NCBI RefSeq assembly: GCF_003710105.1 | Contig: NZ_CP033325.1 | Location: 2,170,001-2,234,000 of the forward strand | Direction: 5' to 3' | From: Georgenia faecalis | Lineage (GTDB): Bacteria; Actinomycetota; Actinomycetes; Actinomycetales; Actinomycetaceae | Length of the DNA: 64,000 nucleotides | Shown: in pieces, positions 1 to 8,335 of the stretch | Layout: the number at the start of each line of letters is the position of its first letter | Numbering within the stretch: position 1 is the first letter of the stretch | Made by a program: the position numbers and the translations under genes | The notes under the pieces: generated by a model | The model's input: the letters and a program-made list of their open reading frames with translations, nothing else | What the model was told of the DNA's origin: nothing | Database searches by the model: none

Positions 1-135
1 GTTCGCTGGTTCCTGCCGAGTTCGCTGGTTCATGCCGAGTTCGATAGGTGGGACTAGCGAACTGGGCACGAACTGGCGAAGTCGGCACATGTCCGAACGC
101 CGAGTTCGCTAGTTCGTGCCGAGTTCGCCAGCTCC
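1..135. repeat. 19-bp repeat block A (left of the acetyltransferase)
   Basis: The window opens inside a cluster of 19-bp units of the form GTTCGCYRGTTCNTGCCGA. Two tandem copies lie at 1-19 and 20-38. Inverted copies, partly degenerate, lie at about 53-81. Two more forward copies lie at 104-122 and 123-135, the last one decayed. The core GTTCGCYRGTTC is itself close to an inverted repeat. The block probably continues beyond the left edge. It has no coding look: frames across it only give repetitive peptides. From 136 to 228 I see only GC-rich DNA without a gene. Confidence 0.8.
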
Positions 136-228
136 AGCGCGCTGCGAGCGGCGCGCACCGCGCCACCCGGTGCCGACGTCGCCTTCCGACGTCGCCGGTT
201 CGGGCGGCGCGCCCCCGCCACCGCGGCG

Positions 229-801
229 CTACGCCGTCGGGCCGTCCCACGGGGCTGCCGGTTCGCGCGGGTCGTCGGCGAGCAGCGTGCCGATCCACTG
301 GTCGGTACGCATGCCGCGCTGAATGCCCAGGCCCCGCACCGCCCCCTCCTTGCGGAACCCGTGCCGCCACACCACGCGCCACGACGGCCAGTTCCCCACC
401 GTCGCCCGCCACTCCACGCGTTCCAGGTCCAGCTGCCCGAAGGCGGCGTCGAGAGCGAGGCCGACCGCCTGGTGCATGAGGCCGCGGCCCCGGGCGTCGG
501 GCGCGAGCCAGTACCCGATCTCGGCGCTGCGCAGCTCCCGGCTGTCCACCCCGACCATGCCGACGAGCTGTTCGCCGTCGGCGTGCGGCACGCGGATGCC
601 CCAGGTCGGACCGCCGCGCTCCCAGCCGGACGGCACCATGTCGCCGACGAAGCTCTCGGCGTCCGCGTGGGTGTAGGGCGAGGGCATCGTGGTCCACCGC
701 TGGACCTCGGGGTCCTGGCAGAGCTCGGCGATGCGGTCGATATCGGCCTCGGTCGGGGAGGCGAGGCGCACGCCGGGCGCGCGGAGCTCGAAGGTGTCCA
801 T
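229..801 (-). CDS. GNAT family N-acetyltransferase (RimJ/RimL-like)
   Basis: A 190-residue protein of the GNAT superfamily, which moves an acetyl group from acetyl-CoA to an amine. The family is seen in the N-terminal region starting ELRAPGVRLASPTEAD, the central GYWLAPDARGRGLMHQAV segment, whose RGRGLM (residues about 104-109) is the acetyl-CoA pyrophosphate loop, and a late NWPSWRVVWRHGFRKEGAVRG stretch typical of the RimJ/RimL branch. I chose the ATG at 801 because the family core starts there; the open frame upstream runs into the repeat block and looks non-coding. The gene stands alone between the two 19-bp repeat blocks. Its substrate (ribosomal protein N-terminus, antibiotic or small molecule) cannot be told from the sequence. 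Confidence 0.85.
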   Translation of the reverse strand: MDTFELRAPGVRLASPTEADIDRIAELCQDPEVQRWTTMPSPYTHADAESFVGDMVPSGWERGGPTWGIRVPHADGEQLVGMVGVDSRELRSAEIGYWLAPDARGRGLMHQAVGLALDAAFGQLDLERVEWRATVGNWPSWRVVWRHGFRKEGAVRGLGIQRGMRTDQWIGTLLADDPREPAAPWDGPTA

Positions 802-865
802 GCGCCGCGACCTTATCGAGCCCAACCCGCACCGAGTAGCGAATACGGCCCGCCGGCGAACGCGG

Positions 866-1010
866 TCGGCACTAGCGAACTCGGTGGCAACTGGCGAACT
901 CAGCACCTGCCCAACCGTCGAGTTCGCCAGTTCATGCTGAGTTCGCCAATCCCTCCTATCGAACTCGGCACGAACTGGCGAACTCGGTCGGAACCAGCGA
1001 ACTCGGCAGG
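866..1010. repeat. 19-bp repeat block B (right of the acetyltransferase)
   Basis: The same 19-bp unit as at the window start, here mostly in the opposite orientation (TCGGCACGAACTGGCGAAC and variants). Copies: 866-880 (partial), 881-899, a decayed copy at about 900-918, forward copies at 922-940 and 941-962 (the second decayed), and reverse copies at 965-983 and 984-1002, with a stub to 1010. Neighbouring units are exactly 19 bp apart, so the block is a tandem array with orientation switches. It lies just upstream of the SDR gene and of the acetyltransferase start, so it sits in a divergent promoter region. Confidence 0.8.
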
Positions 1011-1076
1011 CGCCCGCTCCCCATTCCCCTCCGCCACCGGATGCACTCCGGCGCCCTGCGCCGAAAGATGGAGGCC

Positions 1077-1937
1077 ATGAACCCCGACACCGAATCGATC
1101 AAGAACCTGCCCGAGCAGCACCAGGAGTGGCCCGGCCGCACGGACGCCATGACGCCCGTGCCCGACCACGGCGAGACGAGCTACACCGGCCGTGGCCGGC
1201 TCGAGGGCAAGCGCACCCTCGTCACCGGCGGCGACTCGGGCATCGGCCGCGCGACGGCCATCGCCTTCGCCAAGGAGGGCGCCGACGTCGCCATCGCCTT
1301 CCTGCCGCAGGAGCAGGAGGACGCCGAGGAGACCCGGAAGCAGGTCGAGGCCGCCGGGCGCCGGTGCGTGCTCGTCCCCACCGACCAGCGCACGGAGCAG
1401 GCGAACATCGACCTCGCGGCGAAGGTGATCGAGGCGTTCGGCGGGCTCGACGTCCTCGTCAACAACGCCGGGTACCAGATGGTGCAGGAGTCGCTGGAGG
1501 ACATCACCGCCGAGCAGCTCGAGCGGACGTACGCGACGAACATCTTCTCGATCTTCTACCTCACCAAGGCGCTGCTGCCGCACCTGGGCGAGGGCGCGAG
1601 CGTCATCAACTGCACGTCCATCCAGGCTTTCCAGCCGTCGGAGACCCTGCTCGACTACGCGTCCACCAAGGCGGCGATCAACAACTTCACCGTCAACCTC
1701 GCGGCGCAGCTCGGTGACCGCGGCATCCGCGTCAACGCCGTGGCGCCTGGTCCGATCTGGACGCCGCTGCAGCCGTCGACCAAGCCGAGCGTGGAGGGCT
1801 TCGGGATGAACGCGCCGCTGGGCCGTCCGGGCCAGCCGATCGAGGTGGCGACGGCGTTCGTCTACCTCGCCAGCGACGAGGCGAGCTACGTCTCGGGCAC
1901 CGTGCTCGGTGTCACGGGCGGCAAGCCGGTCTTCTGA
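1077..1937 (+). CDS. SDR family oxidoreductase (general stress protein 39/YghA type)
   Basis: A 286-residue short-chain dehydrogenase/reductase. The cofactor motif TGGDSGIGR is at residues 50-58, NNAG at 129-132, the catalytic Ser near 181 and the YASTK pair (Tyr194, Lys198) follow. The roughly 45-residue N-terminal extension with PEQHQEWPG and the GDSGIG variant mark the group that holds Bacillus general stress protein 39 and E. coli YghA, usually NADP-dependent aldehyde or carbonyl reductases. Start chosen at ATG 1077; a GGAGG lies only 2 bases before it, so ATG 1068 in the same frame is also possible. The next gene starts 2 bases after the stop, which suggests co-transcription. The substrate is unknown. 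Confidence 0.85.
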   Translation: MNPDTESIKNLPEQHQEWPGRTDAMTPVPDHGETSYTGRGRLEGKRTLVTGGDSGIGRATAIAFAKEGADVAIAFLPQEQEDAEETRKQVEAAGRRCVLVPTDQRTEQANIDLAAKVIEAFGGLDVLVNNAGYQMVQESLEDITAEQLERTYATNIFSIFYLTKALLPHLGEGASVINCTSIQAFQPSETLLDYASTKAAINNFTVNLAAQLGDRGIRVNAVAPGPIWTPLQPSTKPSVEGFGMNAPLGRPGQPIEVATAFVYLASDEASYVSGTVLGVTGGKPVF

Positions 1938-1939
1938 TC

Positions 1940-3118
1940 GTGCGCGGACGAGGGCGGGCGGGGGTGCTGGCGGCACTCACGCTCGCCCTCGTCGCCTGCA
2001 GCGCCACCGACGACGGCGGCACCCCGGCGCCGTCGTCGCCGTCCGCATCACCGAGCGCCCCGGCCCCGACGTCCGCGGTCCCGACGCCGTCAGCCGCCTC
2101 GCCGCCACCGCCGACGACGGCCCCGACGACGTCGCCCGCGAGCACGCCGCCGGCCGAACCGGAAGTCGTCGCCGCCGGCCTGGACGTGCCGTGGGGCCTG
2201 GCGTTCCTGCCCGACGGCTCCGCGCTCGTCACCCTGCGCGACCGCGCCGAGGTTCTGCGCGTGCGGCGCGGCGCCGAGCCGGTGAGCGTGGGCACCGTCC
2301 CCGGGGTCGCCGCGGAGAACGAGGCGGGGCTCCTCGGCATCGCCGTCTCCCCCGCCGTCGCCACGGACGGCTACGTCTTCGTCTACCTCACCGCCGCCGA
2401 CGAGAACCGCGTCCTGCGCATGCGCCTCGACGGCGACACGCTCGTGCCCGACGTCGTCGTCCTCTCCGGGATCCCGCGCGAGAGCTACCACAACGGCGGC
2501 CGCCTGGCGTTCGGCCCGGACGGCTACCTCTACGTCGCCACCGGGGACGCGGCGGTGCCCGACCGTGCGCAGGACCCCGACTCCCTCGGCGGGAAGATCC
2601 TGCGGGTCACCGTCGACGGCGCCCCGGCCCCCGGTAACCCCGACGCCGGCTCGCCCGTGTGGTCGAGCGGGCACCGCAACGTCCAGGGCCTGGCGTGGGA
2701 CGACGACGGGCGGATGTTCGCCACCGAGTTCGGCCAGAACACGTGGGACGAGCTCAACCTCATCGAGGCCGGCGGGAACTACGGGTGGCCGGTGGTCGAG
2801 GGCGTCGCCGGGGAGGACGGGTTCGCCGACCCGCTAGCCCAGTGGTCCCCCGCCGACGCCTCGCCGAGCGGCCTGGCGGTCACCGCCGACGCCGCCTACC
2901 TCGCCGCGCTGCGCGGGGAGTCGCTCTGGCGGGTGCCGTTGGCCGACGACGGGACGACCGGCGAGCCCCAGCGCCTCCTCGCCGGGGAGTACGGGCGCCT
3001 GCGGACCGTGGCGGTCGCCCCCGACGGCGCGCTGTGGCTCGTCACGAGCAACACGTTCCGCGGGGCGCCGCGCGAGGGGGACGACCGGGTCATCGCGCTC
3101 GACGAGGGGTGGCTCTGA
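1940..3118 (+). CDS. PQQ-dependent sugar dehydrogenase-like lipoprotein
   Basis: A 392-residue exported protein of the soluble aldose sugar dehydrogenase/Gdh-B type beta-propeller family. The N-terminus has arginines, a hydrophobic stretch and a lipobox LVAC with Cys20, so it is predicted to be lipid-anchored on the outer face of the membrane. A Pro/Ser/Thr linker (about 22-72) precedes the propeller, which starts AAGLDVPWGLAFLPDGS and contains GLLGIAVSP, ESYHNGGRLAFGPDGYLYVATGD and GHRNVQGLAWD, all hallmark segments of the family (the His of YHNGG is the expected catalytic base). The start is GTG at 1940, two bases after the SDR stop. It probably oxidises sugars to lactones if PQQ is available; no pqq genes are in this window. 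Confidence 0.85.
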   Translation: MRGRGRAGVLAALTLALVACSATDDGGTPAPSSPSASPSAPAPTSAVPTPSAASPPPPTTAPTTSPASTPPAEPEVVAAGLDVPWGLAFLPDGSALVTLRDRAEVLRVRRGAEPVSVGTVPGVAAENEAGLLGIAVSPAVATDGYVFVYLTAADENRVLRMRLDGDTLVPDVVVLSGIPRESYHNGGRLAFGPDGYLYVATGDAAVPDRAQDPDSLGGKILRVTVDGAPAPGNPDAGSPVWSSGHRNVQGLAWDDDGRMFATEFGQNTWDELNLIEAGGNYGWPVVEGVAGEDGFADPLAQWSPADASPSGLAVTADAAYLAALRGESLWRVPLADDGTTGEPQRLLAGEYGRLRTVAVAPDGALWLVTSNTFRGAPREGDDRVIALDEGWL

Positions 3119-3306
3119 GGGGTACCGGACCGGGGCCGCGGGCCGGCTTGTCTGCGGATGGTGGCCCTCGCGACCGTCACGACCGATGGCCAGCGCGCCG
3201 GTCGCCACGGCGCCGGCGACGACGGCGGGGCAGGGTCGTTGCCCGTCTGGGCAGGAACCGGTCAGGCGGGTAGATCCGCACGCCCCGGCGGGGTCACCCT
3301 CGAGGC

Positions 3307-6300
3307 GTGAGCACGCAGGCGCGTGAGGAACGCGCCGACGGACTCGGTCCCGCGGGACACCGGGAGATCCCGGGCGCGGACGTGGGACCGCGTGAGCCGG
3401 CGACGATCTCGGCCGGTCTGCCGCCGTCGCCCATGGGCGTCCTGGCCCTGCAGCACGGCGCCGGCAACCGGGCCGTGGCGGCACTGCTCGCGCCCCGACG
3501 CGGTCCGCCCGCCGGGACCCCGACTCCGGTCGACGGCGTCCCGGCCGCAGGCGGCGTCGCCTCCACGGCCGCCGGCGGTGTCGCCTCCACGGCCGCCAGC
3601 GCTTCGCCCACGACGCTGAGTGCAGCCACGACCGTCGACGACGGCGCGGCAACCGCGGCCGCGCCGGGCGCCGTCGACGCCGACACCGGCAGCCGCGCGC
3701 CGCCTGGTCCGCCGCTCCCCGGCTCCCCGGCGCTCCCCGCGCCACCCGGGACCGGCGCCTCGGCCCTCGACCCGCCACCCGCCCCGGCCCGGCTGGCGAC
3801 GCCCGGCGGGCCGCCACCCGCCCCGCGCCCGCCCGCACCTCCTGCTGCGCCGCCGCCCCGCACACCCACGGCGCCCGGCCGCGGGCCGGGGACCGCACCC
3901 CCTCCCGCCGCGGCCGGCACGCCCCTGGCCACGCCGACCACCGTCGGCCCGGCAGCACCCGCCGGTCCGGCCGCCGCCAGCCGCGCCGCAGGCCCCGCCG
4001 CCGCGGGCCCGGCCGCCGCAGGCCCGGTGGCCCTGGCCTCGGCCGCGGCCCTGGCCGCCCTCACCTCACCGACGGCCGTGACGCCTCGGGTCCCGACCGC
4101 CGCGCCCACGCCCCACCAGAGCGTGGCGCTCGAGCGCATCCGCCAGCACCACGCCGAGGCGGCTGCTCAGCTCGAGGGCCGGCTCACCACCGGCCTCGCG
4201 CGCGTGTCCCAGACCGTGCAGGCGCAGCTCGCTGCCGTGGATGAGCGGACCGCCGCGGAGGAGACCGCCGCGGCGGCATCCGCGCAGGCGGCCCGCGGGC
4301 AGGTCCAGGCGGCGGCCGCCGGGGCGACGGGCGCCGTCGGCGGGGCGGCCGCGTCCGCCGGGGGCGAGAACGCCGCAGCGCACCAGGCGGCCCTGGCGAC
4401 AGGCAGTGCGACGCTCGCCGAACGCCAGGACGCCGCCCGGCAGGGCGGAGAGCAGCGCGCCGCGCAGGCCAGGGCAGCCGCGGCGGCCGCCGCCGCCGGC
4501 GCCGGCGTCCAGGCCCAGACCCGTGTCAGTGCCGCGCGCGCCGCCGGCCAGGCCGCCGCACCCGACGCCACGGACCAGGCCGTCCGCTCGGCGCAGGCGG
4601 CCAGTGCGAGCGAGCTCGTCGAGGACACCGCCGCCGAGGTCGACGCCGCCGCCGCCACCACGGCGCGGTCGATGCAGTCCCAGGGCGAGGAGGTCGCCCA
4701 GGGCATGACCGGCCTCGGCACCGAGCTGGCGCAGGGACTCGGTACCCATGGGGAGAGCCTCGCCGGCCAGCTCAGCCAGTCCAAGACGGCGGCCGCGACG
4801 GCCCTGTCGAGCACCGCGGACAGCGGCATGGCGGCCGTCGCCGAGCGCCGCGACGCAGCCCTCCAGGCGGTGGGGACCGCCGAGCGCCGGACGGTGGAAG
4901 CGCTGGCCCAGCAGGCGGCCGCCCAGCGCCAGGAGATCGCGCGCGCCGGCGAGCAGGCGGCCGCGCACCTGCGGTCGGCCGCCGCTGACGCCGCCCAGGA
5001 GGCCGCCCGTCAGGTGGAGGAGGTGACCGGCCAGCTCGCCGCCCAGCCGCTCGACGAGCGCGCCACCGAGGCCGTGGTCGCCGCGGCCGCCGACGGCCTG
5101 GGCGCCGGGCTCGCGCAGGTCGCCGGGGCGCTCGACGCGCGCACGGACGAGGTGTCCGCCGCCCTGGCCGGCGCTACCGGGGACGCGCTCGGCGCGCAGG
5201 ACCGGATCGGTGCCGAGGCACGCTCCGGGCTCGACGGCGCCACCGGCCAGGCCACCCGGGGGCTGGCGGAGGTGGCCACCGCGACCTCCGGCAGCCTCGC
5301 CGCCACCGTCGGCCAGGCCCGCACCGCCGGCGACGCCGCCGTCACCTCGTTCAGCGGCGTCCTCGACCAGCACGTGGCGGCTGCGGAGCCGGCGCTGACG
5401 GACCTCGCCACCCAGCACGCCGCCCACCTCGACGAGCAGCAGGCGGAGCTCGCCGAGCAGACGGCCGAGGCCACGGGCACGCTCGACTCGCGCATCGACA
5501 CGGCGCAGGCGCGGGCGCGGGAACGCGCCGAGCGCAGCTGGCTGGAGAACCAGCTCGCCGACCTCTGGGACATGGTGTCGAGCCCGGAGTTCCTCGTCGG
5601 CCTCGTGGTGGGGCTCGCCGTCGGCATCATCATCATCGCGTCCGCCGGCACGGCGGCGCCGTTCGTCATCATGGCGGCGGGCATCGCCGCCGGGGCTGCG
5701 GGGGCTGCTGCCGGCACGATGACGGGCAACGTCCGTCAGGGAAAGCGAGGCTGGGACGTCTTCGACGACGTCGGCCGCAACGCGCTCGTCGGTGGTCTGG
5801 CCGGGGGCATCGGTGCGGGGGTGTTCCTCTTCGGCAGCGGCGTCGTCGCCGGGCTGGGCCTTACCGGGGCGGCCGCCGCCGTCGGCACGTTCGTCGTCGT
5901 CGAGGCCTCGGCGATCATCTCCAACACGGTGATCAACATCGTCAACGGGGATCCCTGGGACAAGAACCTCCTCGCGGCGATGCTCCTCGCCCCGATCCTC
6001 GAGGTCCTGGGCCGGGCGGTCGGCCGCCGGATCCCCACGCGCAAGCCGTCGCCCGGCGCCCGCCCCGGCGACGGACGCGTTCCGGCGCCGGAGCTCGACG
6101 ACGGCCCCACGCCGCGGCCGCCGCGCGCGCCCAGGGACGACGGGACGGGGCCGGTCCCCGAGCCCGACGACGGAACCACGCCGCGCCGTCCCCGGGACCC
6201 CGGCGAGGAGCCCGAGCGCATCCCCGACCAGCCGGACCGCATCCCCGAGGGCACCACCAGCGAGGACGTCCACATCGAGGACCTCCAGCCGCGCCGGGAC

Positions 6301-7125
6301 GGGCCCGACGTCGACCCGGCGATCTGCTTCCCCGCCGGGACGCTGGTGGCCACCCCGGAGGGGCGCCGGCCGATCGAGGACGTCGCGGCGGGCGACCGCG
6401 TCCTCGCGCTCGACCTCGCCACGGGCCGGGTGGTCACCCGGCCGGTCCTCGCACTCGTGCGGGGGACGACCACACGCTGGGTGGACGTCCGGCTCGACGG
6501 CGAGACGGTCCGTGCAACGCCGGCGCACCGCTTCTGGGTGCCTGCCACGGCGACGTGGACGATGGCGACGGACCTCGCACCGGGCAGCGCCGTGCGTCTG
6601 CTCGACGGCGGCGCCGCGACGGTCCTCGAGGTGGCGGACGCGCCGCCGGACGAGCCGGAGCCCACCTACAACCTCAGCGTCGCGGAGGCCGAGAACTACT
6701 TCGTCGGCGCGGGCGGGGTTCTCGTCCACAACATCACCGCGGACCGCCTGGCGTACCTCAGCCGCCCGGGGTACCGCAACTACGTGCTCAAGGACGCGAC
6801 CGGCCGGATCTACTACTCGGGCATGTGCCGCCCCGGGGAGACGGCGGCCGGCCTGACGCGTCGCCACGGACGCAACCACAACCGGTTCACGCCCACGAGC
6901 GTCGACGCCGAGGGCAACGTCGTCCCGGGCGACGTCCTCGAGTTCGTCCCCGGTAGCCGGGAGTACGGCGAGGCACGGCTGGTCGAGCACCAGAACGCCG
7001 TCGACAACGGGACGATCATCGGCCGGGACGGCGAGAACTACCGCGGCAACCGGCAGGATCCCCTCGACGCGACGAAGATGCCGGAGTACCTCGAGTACCG
7101 GCAGGTCAGGCAAGGATGCGGCTAG
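3307..7125 (+). CDS. Polymorphic toxin: AGNRAV motif, coiled stalk, Hint domain, GIY-YIG-like toxin tip
   Basis: A 1272-residue modular protein. Residues 46-61 carry LALQHGAGNRAVAALL, the AGNRAV motif often found at the start of actinobacterial proteins linked to extracellular contractile injection systems and DUF4157-type effectors. Residues about 66-265 are Pro/Ala-rich; about 269-750 are Ala/Gln/Glu-rich and probably coiled coil. A Gly/Ala-rich hydrophobic region with several candidate membrane segments covers about 760-920, then comes a charged linker. A Hint (intein-like) domain runs from Cys1007 (CFPAGTLVATPEG), through TPAH, to VHN ending at Asn1142. The last 130 residues are the likely toxin: Y1159, the YYSG at 1169-1172, RRH near 1185-1187 and EARLVEH near 1222-1228 resemble a GIY-YIG (URI-type) nuclease. 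The start is GTG 3307 with a weak ribosome site. The modular order is clear; the toxin fold is a weaker call. Confidence 0.8.
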   Translation: MSTQAREERADGLGPAGHREIPGADVGPREPATISAGLPPSPMGVLALQHGAGNRAVAALLAPRRGPPAGTPTPVDGVPAAGGVASTAAGGVASTAASASPTTLSAATTVDDGAATAAAPGAVDADTGSRAPPGPPLPGSPALPAPPGTGASALDPPPAPARLATPGGPPPAPRPPAPPAAPPPRTPTAPGRGPGTAPPPAAAGTPLATPTTVGPAAPAGPAAASRAAGPAAAGPAAAGPVALASAAALAALTSPTAVTPRVPTAAPTPHQSVALERIRQHHAEAAAQLEGRLTTGLARVSQTVQAQLAAVDERTAAEETAAAASAQAARGQVQAAAAGATGAVGGAAASAGGENAAAHQAALATGSATLAERQDAARQGGEQRAAQARAAAAAAAAGAGVQAQTRVSAARAAGQAAAPDATDQAVRSAQAASASELVEDTAAEVDAAAATTARSMQSQGEEVAQGMTGLGTELAQGLGTHGESLAGQLSQSKTAAATALSSTADSGMAAVAERRDAALQAVGTAERRTVEALAQQAAAQRQEIARAGEQAAAHLRSAAADAAQEAARQVEEVTGQLAAQPLDERATEAVVAAAADGLGAGLAQVAGALDARTDEVSAALAGATGDALGAQDRIGAEARSGLDGATGQATRGLAEVATATSGSLAATVGQARTAGDAAVTSFSGVLDQHVAAAEPALTDLATQHAAHLDEQQAELAEQTAEATGTLDSRIDTAQARARERAERSWLENQLADLWDMVSSPEFLVGLVVGLAVGIIIIASAGTAAPFVIMAAGIAAGAAGAAAGTMTGNVRQGKRGWDVFDDVGRNALVGGLAGGIGAGVFLFGSGVVAGLGLTGAAAAVGTFVVVEASAIISNTVINIVNGDPWDKNLLAAMLLAPILEVLGRAVGRRIPTRKPSPGARPGDGRVPAPELDDGPTPRPPRAPRDDGTGPVPEPDDGTTPRRPRDPGEEPERIPDQPDRIPEGTTSEDVHIEDLQPRRDGPDVDPAICFPAGTLVATPEGRRPIEDVAAGDRVLALDLATGRVVTRPVLALVRGTTTRWVDVRLDGETVRATPAHRFWVPATATWTMATDLAPGSAVRLLDGGAATVLEVADAPPDEPEPTYNLSVAEAENYFVGAGGVLVHNITADRLAYLSRPGYRNYVLKDATGRIYYSGMCRPGETAAGLTRRHGRNHNRFTPTSVDAEGNVVPGDVLEFVPGSREYGEARLVEHQNAVDNGTIIGRDGENYRGNRQDPLDATKMPEYLEYRQVRQGCG

Positions 7126-7133
7126 GAGGCGGC

Positions 7134-8003
7134 ATGGCGCAGGAGGTGGTGGCGGCGGCGACGGCGGAGCTGGCCGGGCTGGCGCAGACGGTGGCCGAGG
7201 GGCTCGGCGGCCCGCCCCGGCTGGCGGAGCTGCTCGAGGTGCTCGGCTGGGGCGCCGCCTCGCTCGGGGACGACCTCGACGCCCCTCCCCCGGTCCCCGT
7301 CGAGCTCAGGCCACGCCTCCGGCGCGGCGCGACCCCGGCGGAGGGCCCCTCCCGGGCCGGCGACCTGGGTGACGCCCCCGTGGTCGACGCCGGGGACCTC
7401 CTCGGCCGGCTGGCCGCGCGGCTCCGCGACAGCGAGGGCCGGCCGACGCTGGAGGACCTCGCCACGCTCGTGGGCCAGGGGCTGCGTGGCCTGCCGCCCG
7501 GCACGCTCGCCGACGTGGATCCCGGCGACGTGACGTCCGTGACCGTGCGCACCGTCACGGCGCCGCAGCGGGCCGCCGTCGGCGACGTCGTCGCGATTCC
7601 CGCCACCGACGGGACGTACCACCTCGGGGTCGTCCTCGACCGGAACGTGTTCGGCACCGCGCTCGGGCTCTTCCGCGGCACGCACGCGCCCCGGCCCCCG
7701 GCCCCGGGCGCCCCCGCCGCAGCGCATGCCGTCTACACCGACGACGAGGCGGTGGCCGACGGGCACTGGCGCGTGGTCGGGCACGACGAGAACCTGATCG
7801 TCGGCTTCCCGGACGCGCCGGAGGTGCTGCACCGGCCCGGCGCCCCCGGCGTCGGACCCTACGGCGCCGCCGAGCGTCCCGACGGCGCGCTGCGCGACCT
7901 GGGCGAGGACGAGGCCCGCGAGCGCGGCGTCCTCGCCCCCGACTTCCAGCAGATCTACGCCGGCAGGCAGCTCGAGCGGCACCTCGGGCGGCTCACCCGG
8001 TAG
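7134..8003 (+). CDS. Probable immunity protein (Imm26-like C-terminal half)
   Basis: A 289-residue protein starting 8 bases after the toxin stop. A perfect AGGAGG at 7124-7129, overlapping the toxin TAG, fixes the ATG at 7134. Position directly downstream of a toxin's C-terminus is what is expected of the matching immunity gene. The segment around residues 147-185, with GDVVAIPATDGTYHLGVVLD followed by FGTALGLFRG, resembles the Imm26 family, whose members begin with GDVFAIPLxDG and bind polymorphic toxins. The N-terminal 130 residues are not recognised. It has no signal peptide, fitting a cytoplasmic neutraliser of a nuclease. A strong terminator lies 40 bases after the stop. The Imm26 assignment is from memory of the motif and is moderate. 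Confidence 0.65.
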   Translation: MAQEVVAAATAELAGLAQTVAEGLGGPPRLAELLEVLGWGAASLGDDLDAPPPVPVELRPRLRRGATPAEGPSRAGDLGDAPVVDAGDLLGRLAARLRDSEGRPTLEDLATLVGQGLRGLPPGTLADVDPGDVTSVTVRTVTAPQRAAVGDVVAIPATDGTYHLGVVLDRNVFGTALGLFRGTHAPRPPAPGAPAAAHAVYTDDEAVADGHWRVVGHDENLIVGFPDAPEVLHRPGAPGVGPYGAAERPDGALRDLGEDEARERGVLAPDFQQIYAGRQLERHLGRLTR

Positions 8004-8043
8004 GGGCGGCTCACCCGGTAGGGAGCCGCACCCCGCGCACGCA

Positions 8044-8075
8044 AAAGGCCCCTGACCGGCGGGTCAGGGGCCTTT
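8044..8075. terminator. Bidirectional hairpin terminator between immunity gene and tRNA-Leu
   Basis: Perfect 11-bp stem GGCCCCTGACC/GGTCAGGGGCC (8047-8057 with 8062-8072) and a GGCG loop, flanked by AAA on the left and TTT on the right, so the stem extends by three A-T pairs and works in either direction. It can end both the toxin-immunity transcript and the minus-strand tRNA transcript. Confidence 0.9.
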
Positions 8076-8095
8076 CGCGTCGCTGTCTCAACGAG

Positions 8096-8180
8096 TGTCC
8101 GAGGGGGGACTTGAACCCCCACGCCCTATACGGGCACTAGCACCTCAAGCTAGCGCGTCTGCCATTTCCGCCACCCGGAC
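8096..8180 (-). tRNA. tRNA-Leu (anticodon GAG)
   Basis: An 85-base class II tRNA read on the minus strand. The 5' arm GTCCGGG pairs with the 3' arm CTCGGAC, with one G-U pair. The anticodon stem CTAGC/GCTAG closes a 7-base loop TTGAGGT, giving anticodon GAG. There is a long variable arm (TGCCCGTATAGGGCG) as expected for leucine, and a T-arm with GGTTCAAGTCC. The discriminator base is A and the CCA end is not encoded. A TATGTT sequence at 8224-8229 could be its -10 box. GAG reads CUC and CUU codons. Confidence 0.95.
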
Positions 8181-8335
8181 GAGTGACCACCGCGGCCCTC
8201 AAGGGGCCGTGGCGACGCGGAGAAACATAGCACGGCAGAGGACCCCCGATCGAACCGCCTCCACGTCCGGGCGGTCGCCCCGCAGACCCCGTGGCGAGGC
8301 ACCGGCGACGGCGGCCCGAGCGCGCCGCGCGCCGC

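Noticed and set aside
1-1010. LexA boxes inside the 19-bp repeats
   Set aside because: The repeats contain GTTCG and CGAAC but not the spacing TCGAAC-N4-GTTCGA.
3307-7125. A true intein in the large protein
   Set aside because: There is a C-terminal toxin rather than a conserved extein after the Hint domain, and an immunity gene follows; the pattern is that of a pre-toxin Hint domain.
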